Assembly: GCA_022835595.1 (NCBI GenBank)
Contig: BQUP01000011.1
Coordinates: forward strand, 377,319-441,318
Length of the DNA: 64,000 nucleotides
From: Cystobasidium ongulense
Taxonomy: Eukaryota; Basidiomycota; Cystobasidiomycetes; Cystobasidiales; Cystobasidiaceae
Direction: 5' to 3'
The notes under the pieces were generated by a model that did no database searches, was not told the DNA's origin, and was given only the letters and a program-made list of their open reading frames with translations. Made by a program: the position numbers and the translations under genes. Of this stretch, positions 12,033 through 24,459 are shown piece after piece (within the stretch, counting starts at the first letter, position 1; every line of letters starts with the position of its first letter).

Positions 12033-12347
12033 CGTTTGGCCGCTGCTATAGCTGCTGGCGCTCCATGGACGACTTGGATGAGAGCAGAACGCCATTCTAA
12101 TTGATCGAGACGGCCTGCACGCGGCGATGACAACGATCTTTGCAGATGATCAAGCAGGAATATGCATTTGGCGCGGACAAACATCGCAATGTGGGTATTT
12201 GCAGGCTGAATGTGCTCTACTCTTCAGTTGATGGCTGCCCTCTCTAAATAGAAAGCATCATAGCCAAATCGACGCGCGGGTGAAGTCATCACACCCCTCT
12301 ACTCTATGTTACACCTTCACTTCTACAACAACTCAGACCCAGACCTA
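12033..12347. other. Intergenic region between ABCC stop and NVJ2 start
   Basis: 315 bp between two tandem minus-strand genes. It should hold the ABCC 3' UTR and the NVJ2 promoter. It includes an alternative in-frame upstream ATG for NVJ2 at 12095. No other feature recognised. Confidence 0.4.
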
Positions 12348-15300
12348 CTACTTCTCCTTTGGATCCTGACGGCCTGATGTTGTCCTTTTCGTCCTTCTCC
12401 TCTTTAAAATTGCGCCAGGTGGATAATCGCGCTTTGCAAGACGCGTGAGGATTTTAAATTCTCGCCTGCCGGTCTGCAATGAGAAACATAATGTCAGTCA
12501 TTCGCCCCCATTCACACAAACCAATCAGCTTTATTACGCACCGCCTTGCATAGAGCGTGGAAGCGAGAAGCGGGATCAGCAATGAGCTTGGCTGGGGCAT
12601 CGAATTCAGCGACTCGGCCAGCATCAAGGACTGGTAAATCGAACGGTGTTAGTACGGGATATTGCTGCCAATTGTAGACAAACGGCTTACCCAGTATTCT
12701 GTCGAAACCTATGACAGTCCGGAGTCGATGGGCTTGAGGAAATTAAGAGCAAGTCAGCATGTTGCAAGTCTTTTCGTCTCGTACTCAGTAACCTACCGAT
12801 GACCAGGAGCGAGGACCGCTTGAATTCTTCAGCAATGGTCGTTGTGATGAGCGCATCTGTCTCGTAATCTACCGAACTGGTGGCTTCATCCATCAGGATG
12901 AGGGAATGCTGCTTCAAGAGCGCACGGGCTAAGCACAGCAGCTGTCTTTCTCCAGCCGAGAAGTTCTGTGTAACGCGAACAGTACGGTAAGTCATGAACA
13001 AAGGGGCAGCAAAGAAACAGACACTGACCTGACCCTGTTCGCTAACTTCGGTGTCCAGATCGTAGAAAGGATTGTAATTGATCTCTTCCCCATCTGCCAC
13101 TTCGGCCTGCTCCATCGGCAACAATCTAGCCCTCTTCAGCGCCTCGAATATTTCGGCGTCTTCGTATTCTTCCAAAGGATCTAAGGTGCTTCGTAGCGAA
13201 CCAGACAGAATTGTGGGGTCTTGTGGGATGATTGTCAAGCGAGATCTCAGATCGTATAGACCTATATCTGCAATGTTGATGCCATCGATATAGATAGCGC
13301 CTTCATCTGCTTCAACAAAGCGGAAGAAACTGAGTGCCATTGTGCTCTTGCCACTACCCGTTGCCCCAACAATACCACTATGGACAGAAAGTACATCAGC
13401 ACCAATCTGAGAAGAATCCACCGCCGGAAACTTACACTTTCTCGCCAGGCTGAATCTTGAAGGAGACGTTATGAAGGACTCTTGGCAGAGCTGGAGCATA
13501 ACGGATGCTGAGGTTCTCGACAACAACTTCACCGTCATGAGGCCTGCGAGGATATATCAGCTGCTGCTGTTACCATATCATTCAGGTATGACATACCAGC
13601 TTGCAGGAGGCCGGGGTTCGATGATCTCAGGAGGCTCCTGTTGAATCTCCGAATATCTGCAAGTATTGTTTAGCCAAGATGAGGCATCGGAAGGCATTAT
13701 GACTTACTCTTTGATCCTTTCAACTCCTACCATAGCAAGTTCTAGCGCAGTGTACCTTCGCACCAAGAACAGCATGTTGTTACTGATATTCAGGGCAAAA
13801 GACAAAGCGAAACCTGCCACGCTAGCAGAGATCGAGTCCGATAGTACGAGGAGAATAATACCTGTACCTCCGACAAGGGATGCAGATAGCAATGAGAATC
13901 TAACCGATAGCCATCTATTCGAAGCCCAGAGGTAGTAGTAAAAAGCGATATTCTTGTCGACTCGATGGATTTGAAGGACCATGAAGCGCGCTGAAGCACC
14001 AAAGGCGCGAATAACAGACACACCAGCAACTGTAGAGTCGAGTATTAGTCAACAGATATAAAGATCAAGGTGACTGATGTAATATTCCACTTACTAGCCT
14101 CTCCATACAGAGAGAAGATGGGCGATTTGGTGACCGAGTCAAGGCGTCGCATTTCTCGAGCAGTAGTGGCATAGAGTTGAGCGTAGCTAAAGAATTCCAT
14201 CAGATCTATTGTGTTTGAGATCGGAACTTCTCTCGGTACTTACTAGTAGTATGCTAGGCACAAGATAGCAAATGCCAGAATGAAGACGGGCGAAACGGAC
14301 GAGACGGTCACGAGGGTAGTCAAAACGCCCAGGGTGTACATCTGAAGAGGGCATTAGCCTAATGTAATGCAATGTAATGCCATGGCAGCAATAGGTCTGG
14401 AAAAGCTCACGATAGTTTTGCCAAGATGATCTGGTAGTTGTGCATCGATTTGCTCGAAATCCTTACCGAAGCGATTGAGGAGTCTGCCCAATGCCATGGT
14501 GTCGAAGAAGCGGAGTGGAGCTCGAAGAGTAGCTCGCAGAATGACTGAGACATTTACCTGTCAGCCAACATCTGCAATATGTGTCTCGCTACGGCTTACC
14601 TTTGTACATCACTGTGCTGGCTCGGATGCCTCCGATATACAACACCAGCCATTCTGAGATAAATGAAATTGTCAGCTTCGACTACTTCCAAGCGCCGGCA
14701 CTCCTTTTTAGAACGCACGCAAAGTGTCGATGACAATAGTGAGAATGCAAAGCACCGCGTAGATTGTCAGATAGTAATTAACGTCCAAAGTAGGATCGCG
14801 CGTTTTCTCCCCGTTGTCCTCAACGTCATAGGTGTTCGACCAGATCCGTAGCCAATACGTTTCGGCAATGTCCGACGCTGCAAGGAAATGCGTGTCAGAT
14901 GACCGAAGGATCCATTGTAATAGTGTAGACTTGCCTTTGGCAGACACAAAGATGGTAATGAAGATTGTCCAAAAGATGGCTTGTCCATTAGCTTTGAGGT
15001 AGTAGGTCCAGACCGATGTGTCCACTTTTCCTATGGCACGGGCCTCATCCTCCACCAACTTTCTAGGCGGCGCAGCTGGTACTACCGGTTCATCCTCTTC
15101 CGAAGACCCAGAGGTATCGAATTCGGACAGTGAGCTTGTCGAGGACGATGGCTCCTTGGGTGCTGCGAGGCGAGCCAAGTTCTTGTTTGTAAGCTTGACG
15201 GCGAGCGGTTCGGGTACGTCTTTCTCCATTCCTTCTTCCGCTTGCTCTTTCGAGTACAGGGTTGTCTGCATATATTCATCCGAGGCGCCATTGAATGCAA

Positions 15301-18300
15301 CCATACCGTTGTCCAAGTGCACGACTAACTTGGCGCCAGGTGCACACAGTTGGACGTGATGCGAGACCAGAATGACTGTTCGCTTGCGCAGTAGTGGACC
15401 GCATAGACACTTATCGAACAAATGTGCGGCAGTATGGGCATCGACGGCAGAGAGGACGTCGTCCAGAAAGAGGTAAGTTGCTCGCGAGTAGACAGCTCTT
15501 GCCAAGCTGACTCTGGCCTTTTGTCCGCCCGACAGGTTTACTCCCTTTTCGCCGATTTCGGTCTGGTCACCATCTTCAAGAATTTCGAGGTCGCTCAGCA
15601 AGCTGCAAGCTTCAAGAGTAGCGGTGTAACGCTCGTAATCCATGGGAAGGCCGAACAGTATGCTGCAGAAAAAGGATCAGCTTCAATTGCGCAGTTTCGA
15701 AAGAAAATGTACTAACTTGTCTTGGATAGATGCATTGAGTAGCCAGGCGCTCTGGGGTACATAGGCACACACAGGCAGCAGCCAGCTCTCCGGTGCAATC
15801 CTCTTTGTATCGCTCCCGATGGACAAAGTGTTTATCGGCGACCTCGGGCAAACCAGTTGGCCTGATAACAAGTCCGCCTCACCCAGAAGGCCTGTAGTTG
15901 CGAGAGATTAGCCAAAGTAGCAAGAAGAGGAAAGTTAACGACCTCACCAAGCAGAAGCAAGGTTTTTCCGGACCCTAGCGGTCCGCAAATCAAGGTCAAT
16001 TCGCCAAGCGGAAATTCGACAGTCAGGTCCATGAGCATGAACTTTCGATAGGGCGTTCTACCACCAGTAGCGGGCGTTCGCGTGCCATACTTTGGCGAGT
16101 CATCCTCGTCATCATCACTGTCGTCTGCAGGTGGAGCTGGCCATGTGATGGTGGCGTTTACGAGTGTAACCGGAGGCTTTGACTCGGTAAACTTGGTGAC
16201 CTCGTGAACTGATACAATTTGATCGCCTCGACCGACATTTTCAACATCCGGAAGGTCTAGGTATTTTTCTGTCGGAAAAGTCATGCTCAGCTGAGTTGTG
16301 AGGAAGGCAGAGCAAGGCTATTTACCTATACGGCGAAGAGACACAAAGCATTGAAGAGCGCTTATAAACGTATCGGGCAAAACATTGATGGCGTATTCGA
16401 GTTCGTGGAATACCGCCAAACTTGTGAAAGCGATGGACGGCGTGAGCGGTTGACCCATGATCTTGACGTAAACAAAGAAGGACACGAGGACGCAAGCAAT
16501 TGGACTTGCACCCCAAATGAAATTGAAGGCAACTTCGAGCACATAGTTTGTTCGCTGCTGCTTGAGCTCTTCTTCTCTCGCTTTGAGAATTCTTTTCTCG
16601 AAAACGTTTTCGTAGGCCATAAATTTGATATAACGGATCGAAGACAAAACTTCCGACATGAGAGAAACTCTTCGATCTCTGGCTGACATGAGTCTGTCTT
16701 GTACAGTCGCAAAGGACTTGCTGGTGTAGTGATTAACTGGAAGGAAGAGAACTGTCACTCCGATGCCTACTAGACCAGCGTAGCCTAGTAATTGATAGAG
16801 AAAGATTGTTCCAATGAGAAGTTCGACTGGAGCGTCAATTAACGAGAATGACCATCCTGCGGAGTCGGCAACTCGGTCACAATCAACAGAGAACAGGTTG
16901 AGAACTTGTGTTTTGGAAGTGAACTTGTCTGCATCGACTTTGGCGGGAGAGTCCTCGCTTTCGTCTGCGTGGGCGGACTTGACCTTTCCTGGCTTTTTGG
17001 CGTCGCCATCTTCAGAATCGGAGTCCTCGCCAGATCGATTGACGCCTGTGATATCCTTTCGCTGTATGAATAGGAACAGAAGGACATCAGCTGGAGATCT
17101 AGCAGACTGGTCGGCTCGGACCTACCCTTAAGGTCTTTGCGAACAAAACGGAGTTCATTTGTATTCGGATCCTGCTGGCCAGCTATATGATAGAGGTGTC
17201 AGAAACGTTATGTAGACTCTAAATTACCTCCGCTTACCATGCAATTGGAAATATACCAGAGCTGACCCGTAGCGATGGCATCCAGTAGAAGAGACAGTAA
17301 CAAGCCCAAGCAATACGCATAACCTAAAGTCTTGTCCCTGCCCTCGGAACGATTTGCAACTTCCAAGAATTGAAGGAGCTTGTTCAAGAAGAACGCGGGT
17401 AAGTAGTATAGTACCGCGGTCACGAAGGCCAGAAGACAGTTGAGGCTGAAGGCGAAGCGATTGACGACAAGGAGACGCCAGAGAAGCCGATTGAACCACT
17501 TTGGTGCATATCCTAGTCCATCCCTAGGCCCTTCGATATCGTTTGCAATCATTGGCGTCTTGTTTGATGAGATTGCTGACTCGACGGATTTGCGAGCAGC
17601 TTTTCGGAAGTTCTTGTATAGAGTGACTGTACGAAAGCTGGCGCTCAAGTGAGGCAAGTCGTCCAAGCCCATCTGGAGCTTGCTTGATCCATTCTTGATG
17701 ACTGGAGTGACCCAGCTGAACATCAATATCCCCAACACTGAGGCCTCGATGTTTTTAGATACATTTGCTATGTTCTTGTCTGCCAGATCGGACTTGACGG
17801 TGTAAGTGTATAAAGAGTGGAAATGGTATGACGGAGCTTGTGGAATAGAGCCTGCTATTAGGAACGCAATAAACGACAGAGTCGCAATTGTAACGTTGAA
17901 AGCGAATAATATGACAGTTTGCTTGTCTGTGGTGTGCTTTGCTGCAGCAGGGATCTCGATTGAGCTCGAAGGCACCAAGATGCGAGCCCAGAGTGTCGTT
18001 GAAGCAAGCTGTAGAGCAGTGAAGGAGCAGACATAGGCACAGTGTCAGAGCTCGCTCCAAAACCGCGGCTTTTCACCGAACAAAATAGCGATACGTACGA
18101 AAGTCAGGATCGTAATGTAGACGGTGTAGCGGAAATGCCGAGAGAGATTACGTTTTGGGAAAGAAAGAAGTGACAATGTAACGAGAATTGTCTGAAGAGA
18201 TTACGCAAGTTAGCATTAACATGTGCTGTGCGCGTGTGTCACAGACAGCTCACCCAGAAGACTACCATCAAGCAGTCTTCAACTAGGACCGGCGTGTCTT

Positions 18301-18709
18301 TTGGGTTGTTGATAGCGTTCCATCCAAGAGCCAAGCAGGCTACCATGTCCGTCAAAGCTAGCAGCACAACGAGCGCTGCTTTGCTGAGGCGAACCTTGTA
18401 CCACCACTGCTCGATTTCGACTGGCACTCCTTCGTCCGAAGTTCCATCTTGAACCATCCAGGCAGGCCCGTCGGTATCTTCGTCAACGTCTTCGGCCTCG
18501 CTCTCTTCCCCTTCTCCACCATCAACATGGCTGCTGCTGCCGTTGCCATTGGCGTACGGCTGGCCATCTTCTGCGTCATCCGAATCATCCAGTGCTGAAC
18601 CTTCGAGCAGCTTGATGCGGCCTGCTTTGCCAGGTTCCTTGAGATACAGGTGTACGCACGAGCACGCCGATAGACACAGCAGGCCTATCGGCACTGCGAT
18701 TGAGTCCAT
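12348..18709 (-). CDS. Full-length ABCC (MRP-type) ABC transporter with N-terminal extension
   Basis: 21 exons: 18709..18254, 18191..18099, 18008..17238, 17182..17126, 17061..16326, 16268..15948, 15891..15717, 15662..14935, 14877..14719, 14653..14600, 14544..14411, 14341..14244, 14186..14095, 14029..13708, 13656..13597, 13543..13436, 13377..13029, 12965..12797, 12732..12691, 12630..12542, 12473..12348. They give 1,712 residues in one frame. The N-terminal hydrophobic extension (TMD0-like) carries an acidic loop near residues 40-95. TMD1 contains [19 protein letters not shown] and an acidic insertion after it. NBD1 has Walker A GPLGSGKT (about 800), signature [14 protein letters not shown] (about 913) and Walker [16 protein letters not shown]2 has GATGSGKST (about 1460), [14 protein letters not shown] and [12 protein letters not shown]. 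The family (Ybt1, Ycf1) exports bile acids, glutathione conjugates or metals, often into the vacuole; the substrate is unknown. Intron 14878-14934 is GC-AG, 57 nt and in frame without a stop. Confidence 0.93.
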
Positions 18710-19387
18710 GACTCGTACTAGACTTTTGCAGTTGTACAGTTTGAGAGCAAGGCGAAGCTCCGCAAAGCTCTTCGATCATCATTTTTGAAGCTCTCCTGGG
18801 CCGTACATTGCTCACAAGCTTTCCTCATACCTATCGGATAAGACCGAACTGTTTCATTGAGCAAGCTTTATCAGGAAATTACGAGTCAGCTGTAAATAAC
18901 GACAAAGCCGCGCGACAGCGCTTGAGCGCGATGGTGGCTGAATAGACTTGCTAAAAAGGACTACGGCGTATCCTCAAGACTTTCTGGAAAGTACAATATG
19001 TTGTAAACGGAGTTGAATCCTGGACTTGTCATCTAGTCCTCCTGCAAGACGTACCGGAAGTGATTAAGGTATAGAAGAGAATATAATTTACCAAACTGAT
19101 GACAAAGGCGTGGGGGCGCTTTGCATTTTTTGAGGTTCTGAGCCTCTAATTGCCAAGGCAGGTTCGGTAGTCAGTTGCGCAAGTCCAGTTCGCTACCTTA
19201 CTTCCCGTTTAGGCATTGTTGAGTCTGTTAGATCAGGTCACGTCCATCAGGCTGCTAACGAAGAGGCAAGGGGATACCAGGACGATAAGTTCGGCTTCGA
19301 GTACTCTAGAATTTCAAAGATACATGCGAATGTTTGCGTGGTACACTTCAACGACTGTTTCTTTTCTGAAAGTTTTACATCTGCAAC
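18710..19387. other. Intergenic region between RPN5 stop and ABCC start
   Basis: About 680 bp, expected to contain the ABCC promoter and RPN5 3' UTR. Nothing coding or repetitive was recognised. Confidence 0.45.
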
Positions 19388-20946
19388 TCATGCTTTGATA
19401 GCGGCGTTCTTCTGCTTTGTAGCTTGAGCTATCGCATGCTCTTTCCCGATGAGATGACTCGTTGACTCGACCAGTGCCTAACAATGGATTGAAAGTAAGC
19501 TTTCTGCAAGCAAGGTTCAAGAGTAGAGACCGTTCACTCACCATAAGCTTGCCAACATCTCGACTCCATTCATTCAGGATCTTGTACGTGCTCTTGTTGC
19601 GCTCACGGAAATCAACAATGCCCGCTGGTCTGTCAATCTTGGCATACACTGTCTTATCAACGACCATCTTGCACAAACTTTCCTCGGTCGCTGCCTTATC
19701 GAGATCCAATAGTTGCGCCAGTCTAGCAGTCGATATGCGGGTATAGTACTTGGCGACTGTGCGAATATTGTGCTCAACTACTCTCTTGTGAAGCTCCGCA
19801 TATCGCTTGTCTCCTTCTCCGTCTTTGATCTCTTGCTCAATGTCCCCTTTCACACCTTGAACACCGTTGGGTCCGAAGATGCGTGTTTGGCGTAAGAGCT
19901 CGCCGTAGAGAGATTCGATACGAGGCCAGCGGGTCAGCTCTGGCGTTGTGAAGCATTTAGCGAGGTTGTAGATTTCAGTAAGTTGGGTAGATAGTCTATC
20001 CTCATCATCTTGGAGGGTACGGTGAAGCATGTCGGATTGTTCGTTGTCATAAGGTGCGAGAACGATAAAGAAGATCATGTTGCGGAGGACGGGTTGCCAT
20101 TTGTCGTCGGACTCGGCGGCTTCCTTGATAGAGGGTGTGTTGTAGACTGCTCTGTAGTATTGCGCAGCCTCGAGGTATTTGTGTAGATGAACAGACCACT
20201 GGATCATGAGTCCGTAGAACTTGAACTTAAGATCTTCATTCTCCTTCTCATCCAACCACTTGGTGTTGACCTTTTTGCTGACGATACCCATCATCTCCCA
20301 ATTCTCTCTTACTCGCAGTAGGCGCATCTGTTCCAAAATAAAGTCTAGCTTCTCCCGACGTTCCATCGAGGCGAATGTCTCGACCTGCAGATCTTGCAGC
20401 AGATCGGAGGCCGCAGGAATATCACCAGCTGCTTCCTTGATGCTCGAAAGTATTCTTGTGACTCGCGCTCGTGGCACTTCGAGATAGATCTGTCCACATC
20501 ATTAGCCAGGTGCCTGAGCTTCGACTACAAATCTAAGCGCTTACCTTGCCTTCCGTAACGTCACGGAGCGTCTCAATGAGTTTCAATCTCTTCTCTGAGT
20601 TCGCCTCGTCTATTGAGTCCTTCTCTAGTTCATCCACGTACTCCATCGCCTTGTCCACCATCCGTCTTGTAGCCTCTCTGAGCTGGCCATGCTTCTTCGA
20701 CAGGGCCGTCAGCTGTGTATTGACGCCCTCCCAGTCTCCAGCGGCGTGCAAGATGTCGATGATCTTGATGAGGATGCGAGAGGTGCTGCTCAAGTCTGCA
20801 TCGTTGCGTGCCTTCTTCTCGAGCAGCAGCAGGCGGTCGACTTTGGCGTTTGGTGCTGATGACGAGTCCTTGTCGAGCTCCTCGACGAGCGCGTCGACGT
20901 CCTTGGAGTAGTCGTGCTCCTGCTTGCGCGGCGCGATGTCCGACAT
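19388..20946 (-). CDS. RPN5: 26S proteasome regulatory lid subunit RPN5 (PSMD12)
   Basis: Three exons (20946..20545, 20489..19542, 19477..19388) give 479 residues. Alignment by eye with human PSMD12 is strong along the whole length: RDVTEGKIYLEVPRARVTRI, LQVETFASMERREKLDFILE, LAPYDNEQSDMLHR, RVVEHNIRTVAKYYTRIST and the PCI-domain winged-helix part ARLAQLLDLDKAATEESL with VYAKIDRPAGIVDF. The last short exon gives the conserved C-terminal helix SHLIGKEHAIAQA. The protein is a scaffold of the proteasome lid that helps hold RPN11 and neighbouring PCI subunits, in nucleus and cytosol. The start at 20946 (MSDIAPRK) fits the family; an in-frame ATG nine codons upstream is possible. It is divergent from LRP1 with 193 bp between starts. 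Confidence 0.97.
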
Positions 20947-21139
20947 GATGGTGTGCGTCTGATAAGCTCGCACTGGCTAAGTTGCTGAGGTGGTTGATGT
21001 CTGCACAAAAGAGATGGCAGCCAGACCTCGTTGTGTCGAAAGGCTCGATTGCCTTTTGCATGGAAGAGTGCCACCAGCAGCAATTGCTTCTTCACCGGAC
21101 TATCCGTCACATCTACTCTCATATTTATACATATTCACA
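20947..21139. promoter_or_regulatory. Bidirectional promoter region of RPN5 and LRP1
   Basis: Only 193 bp lie between the divergent start codons of RPN5 (20946, minus) and the C1D/LRP1 gene (21140, plus), so both must share promoter sequence. No classical PACE element (GGTGGCAAA) of yeast proteasome genes was seen. Confidence 0.5.
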
Positions 21140-22388
21140 ATGGCAGAGAACGACCTTATGGAAACCGTGGACTCCCTGATAGACTCCATAGACGACGTCG
21201 AAGAGGCGCTGGAGCCACTGCTGTCGAAATCCCTGCAAGATTCGCTCGACAGCGCAGATGGACCTGTTGAACGAGCAAAGATCCTCTTCTGGATAGCATA
21301 TGCCATTCATAGCTGCACCTGGGGTACGCTGAAGTGTTTAAAACGCCTAAACTTTCAGGACTAACGTTACAATGTGTTTCAAAAGCATTCACCAAAACCG
21401 CCGCTGTAGATGCCGAAGAGCATGGAGTTATGGACGAACTGGTGGGCATTCCCTCGCACACGCAAGACAGGACGCGACTGACTTGACTTGTCTCTCAGGA
21501 CCGCATCAAGCAATACAATAGCAAGATCGTTGCTGCCGTCAAACGAGCTGAGAACAAGACCGACGGCGCCGAGTCTAGTGAAAATGTAGCCATTGAAGGC
21601 GACAAAAGACGTAGGCCTTGCACAATATGCATTCCAGAATGTTTTCAATCTGAGCACCACCATGGTATATCATACAGGAATGCCTCTGGACAAGGAAGCC
21701 GCCTCCCGTTTTATCAAAGCTGGTATCGCAAACCAGTCTTCCAAGCCGTCAAGCAGTAGCAGCTTCTATTCAGCGGAAGCAACCGTAAGCGATCCTCTAG
21801 CCGGGCCTGGACCTCATACAAGGTTGAGGAGTCTGGCTCGAATTTCGGCTCCTAAGGAGGATGGTTCCAGTCAACAAGCATCAAGTAGTAGCAGTAGCGA
21901 GGGCGAAGAAGATCTGAAGGTGTTTGCTTCGATGGTGCCTGGTACAAGCGCGTCCAACATAAACGAAAAGGAGCAAAGCACCAAGACATCATCAAAAGGA
22001 TCTGCATCAGAGACAGCTGAAGTCGCTGATGCTCAAGCCGAGGAGGATAAGAAGAAACGCAGGCAGGAAAAGAAACGCAAGCGCTTGTTGGGCGTGAACA
22101 ATGAAAGTGCAGCACCGCGGAAGATAACGACAGATCCTTTACAAGGTAAATTAAACTGATCTAGCCCGTTCTACCCAACTTTACTGACTTGCAACTTACA
22201 TAGGCTATGATAAAGACGTTACTACAGTCAGTCAATCCAAAAAGGCAAAGGTACAGCCCGAGCAGAATGGCAACAGCGGGGCAAGTTCAGTGATGAGCTC
22301 AGTGCAGACCGATTCATCTGCTGGGACTGGAGCTGCAAGTGGTGAGAAGAAGAAGAGGCGGAAACACAAGCAAGAATCTGCTTTATAG
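21140..22388 (+). CDS. LRP1: Nuclear exosome cofactor LRP1/RRP47 (C1D family)
   Basis: Five exons (21140..21323, 21386..21441, 21499..21577, 21678..22145, 22204..22388) give 323 residues. The Sas10/C1D domain is in the first 125 residues: an N-terminal two-helix part (DLMETVDSLIDSIDDVEEAL), then the family core KTAAVDAEEHGVMDELDRIKQY, and MPLDKEAASRFIKAGI, which matches the short conserved C1D motif before the tail. In yeast, Lrp1/Rrp47 binds the N-terminus of Rrp6 and, with the nuclear exosome and Mtr4, acts in 3' processing of rRNA, snRNA and snoRNA. The remainder is Ser-rich and ends in Lys/Arg clusters (KKKRRQEKKRKR and EKKKRRKHKQ) typical for RNA-binding nuclear tails. It shares a promoter region with RPN5. 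The intron at 21578-21677 (100 nt) is longer than most. Confidence 0.88.
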
Positions 22389-22617
22389 GTTGTCAGCTGT
22401 CTGATTCATACGCGGTCTTGCACCCAATTTCTAGCTGCAGTATGCTTGTACTTTAGCGAGCCATACTTCTATCATGATTCTAGAGAATGCTATGCTTAAT
22501 TTAGTAGACCATCGGACTGCTCAATTGCTTCATTGTCAAAGTAGACTTTCGCCACAAGCTATTTCTCGGTCCCTGTTTCTCGAAGCCTCTCGACTTCGAC
22601 TCCCGCCAACAACGTCC

Positions 22618-24329
22618 ATGCAACGCGCAATTGCACGCACAAGCAATGTGCTTCTCACTGCTGCCAATACTGCAACGGTAGCACGCAACGCTTGGCCTGC
22701 CTGTCGCTGTCGTACTCTTGCAACATCTCGTCGTTTGCGAAATGCAGCATCCTCGTCAAGCGAGCTGCCCGTGCCACGACCGGATATCCAAGCTATCATA
22801 GAAGATCAGAAAGTGACTGTGACCAATATCAAACTTCGCAAGTCCCCTGTGCCGTCAGGATCCACGCCCGAATCCCTCGTCAAGGAACTAGCTGAGCTGC
22901 ATACGAAAGTGAAGTCGTTACAGAATGAGGTCAAGGAATTGCGCAGCGAGCGAAACGCTTTGAGTAAAGTCTGGGCGGATCAGAAGAAGACAGACAACGA
23001 TAAATCAAAAGCTAGGCAAGATGCAGAGACGGTGCGGGAACGTCTGTTTGGAAAGAATGATCAGAAAGGATTGGAAACATTGTTGGCCCAAGCAGAGGCT
23101 CAATTGCTCAATTTAGGAATACAAGTGCCGAACACTACTTCACCACAGTCACCACTTGGCGGCTATGATGCCTGTCAAATCGTCAAATCATCATCTTCAC
23201 CTTCTGCTGCAGAGGCGAAGGAACATCCAGCAGCCGATCACGTCGACTTAATGACCAAGCTCGGATGGCTCTATCTTCCTTCACACATTACTGGATCATC
23301 ATGGCCATATCTCATCGGCGGTGGTGCTCTGTTAGAAATGGCCTTAACACAGTATGCTATCTCGCAAGCAGTTGCATCGGGCTACGACCTTATTTTGCCA
23401 CCAGACGTTGTCAAGAGTGAAATAATGCGACGGTGTGGCTTCAATCCAAGAGATGCAGGTGGAGAAGCCCAGACTTACTTCGTCAGTACCTCTTCCTCGC
23501 CTTCATCTACCGCACCAGGAAACCAGGATGCGGAATCAGAACTCGCATTAGCAGCAACTTCCGAAGTGCCGCTCGCAGCATACTTCATGAACTCCAAATA
23601 CGAAGCAAAAGACCTACCTAAGAAAGTAGCAGCCTTCGGGCATGCTTTTAGAGCAGAAGCTGGTGCGAGAGGACGAGAATCAAGAGGACTCTATAGAGTA
23701 CATCAGTTTTCTAAGGTTGAATTGTTTTGTGTGACTTCTTCGGAAGAAGGTCAGAGTGCGCAGATGCTGGCAGATATGACGGGGCTTCAATGGAAGATAC
23801 TCAGCCAACTGAATCTCCCGCTCAGGTAAGTTTTGTGTCCTCATTGGCCTCCTTTCTACCTTTTTTCACCGCTAATGGCGCTCTTTGCAGAATGATGAAC
23901 ATGTCAACCGAAGAGTTGGGAGCTGCGGCCTACCAAAAGTTCGATATTGAAGCGTGGATGCCAGGAAGAGGATCTTGGGGCGAACTGGCATCTGCAAGTA
24001 ACTGCACGTCATATCAGGCACGTCGTCTGGATATCAAGCATACTTCCACGGTAGCTGCCGGCACGAAACTCTCGAAGGCAGCCAAGTCGAACAAGAGCGC
24101 GTATTGCCATACACTCAACGCTACTGCTGTAGCTATTCCTCGTGTAGTCTTGGCGTTGGTCGAAAACGGTGCTCAGTTCGATGCCAGTGGTCAATGGATC
24201 GGTCTGACCCTGCCGAAAGTTTTGAGACCTTTCTGGCTGGGTAAAGAGGCTCACAGCGATATATCGCAGATACCCTTGACCGGTCTTCAAAAAAGTAGTA
24301 AGGATACAATAGAACTATCTTGGACGTAA
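22618..24329 (+). CDS. DIA4: Mitochondrial seryl-tRNA synthetase
   Basis: Two exons (22618..23825, 23891..24329) give 548 residues. The ATG at 22618 is chosen because MQRAIARTSNVLLTAANT and the following Arg-rich stretch make a good mitochondrial presequence; an in-frame ATG at 22474 would add 48 residues of no family likeness. The N-terminal coiled-coil arm that grips the tRNA(Ser) long variable arm lies at about 75-190 (KVKSLQNEVKELRSERNALS). Class II motifs are visible: motif 2 as FRAEAGARGRESRGLYRVHQF with FSKVELF, and motif 3 as AIPRVVLALVENGAQ. It charges mitochondrial tRNA(Ser) with serine. A low-complexity insert (SSSPSSTAPG) sits before motif 2. The two exons join as LR|MMNMSTEELGAAAYQKFDIEAWMPG-like family sequence with no gap. 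Confidence 0.93.
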
Positions 24330-24459
24330 TAGATGTGCTACATTGCCTTGAAATATGCTTGAAGGCTAGCCAACTACTCGCCCCCGCCATCGCCCCATAT
24401 TTGCCTTTATTGCAATAACAATCCTCGAAAAACCCACAAGACAGACAATTTCAACTATT

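Noticed and set aside
12033-12095. Upstream ATG adding 21 residues to the NVJ2-type protein
   Set aside because: The family begins directly at the membrane anchor MASFKALL; the extension is polar and unconserved.
22474-22617. Upstream in-frame ATG for seryl-tRNA synthetase
   Set aside because: The added 48 residues have no family likeness, while the ATG at 22618 gives a good mitochondrial presequence.
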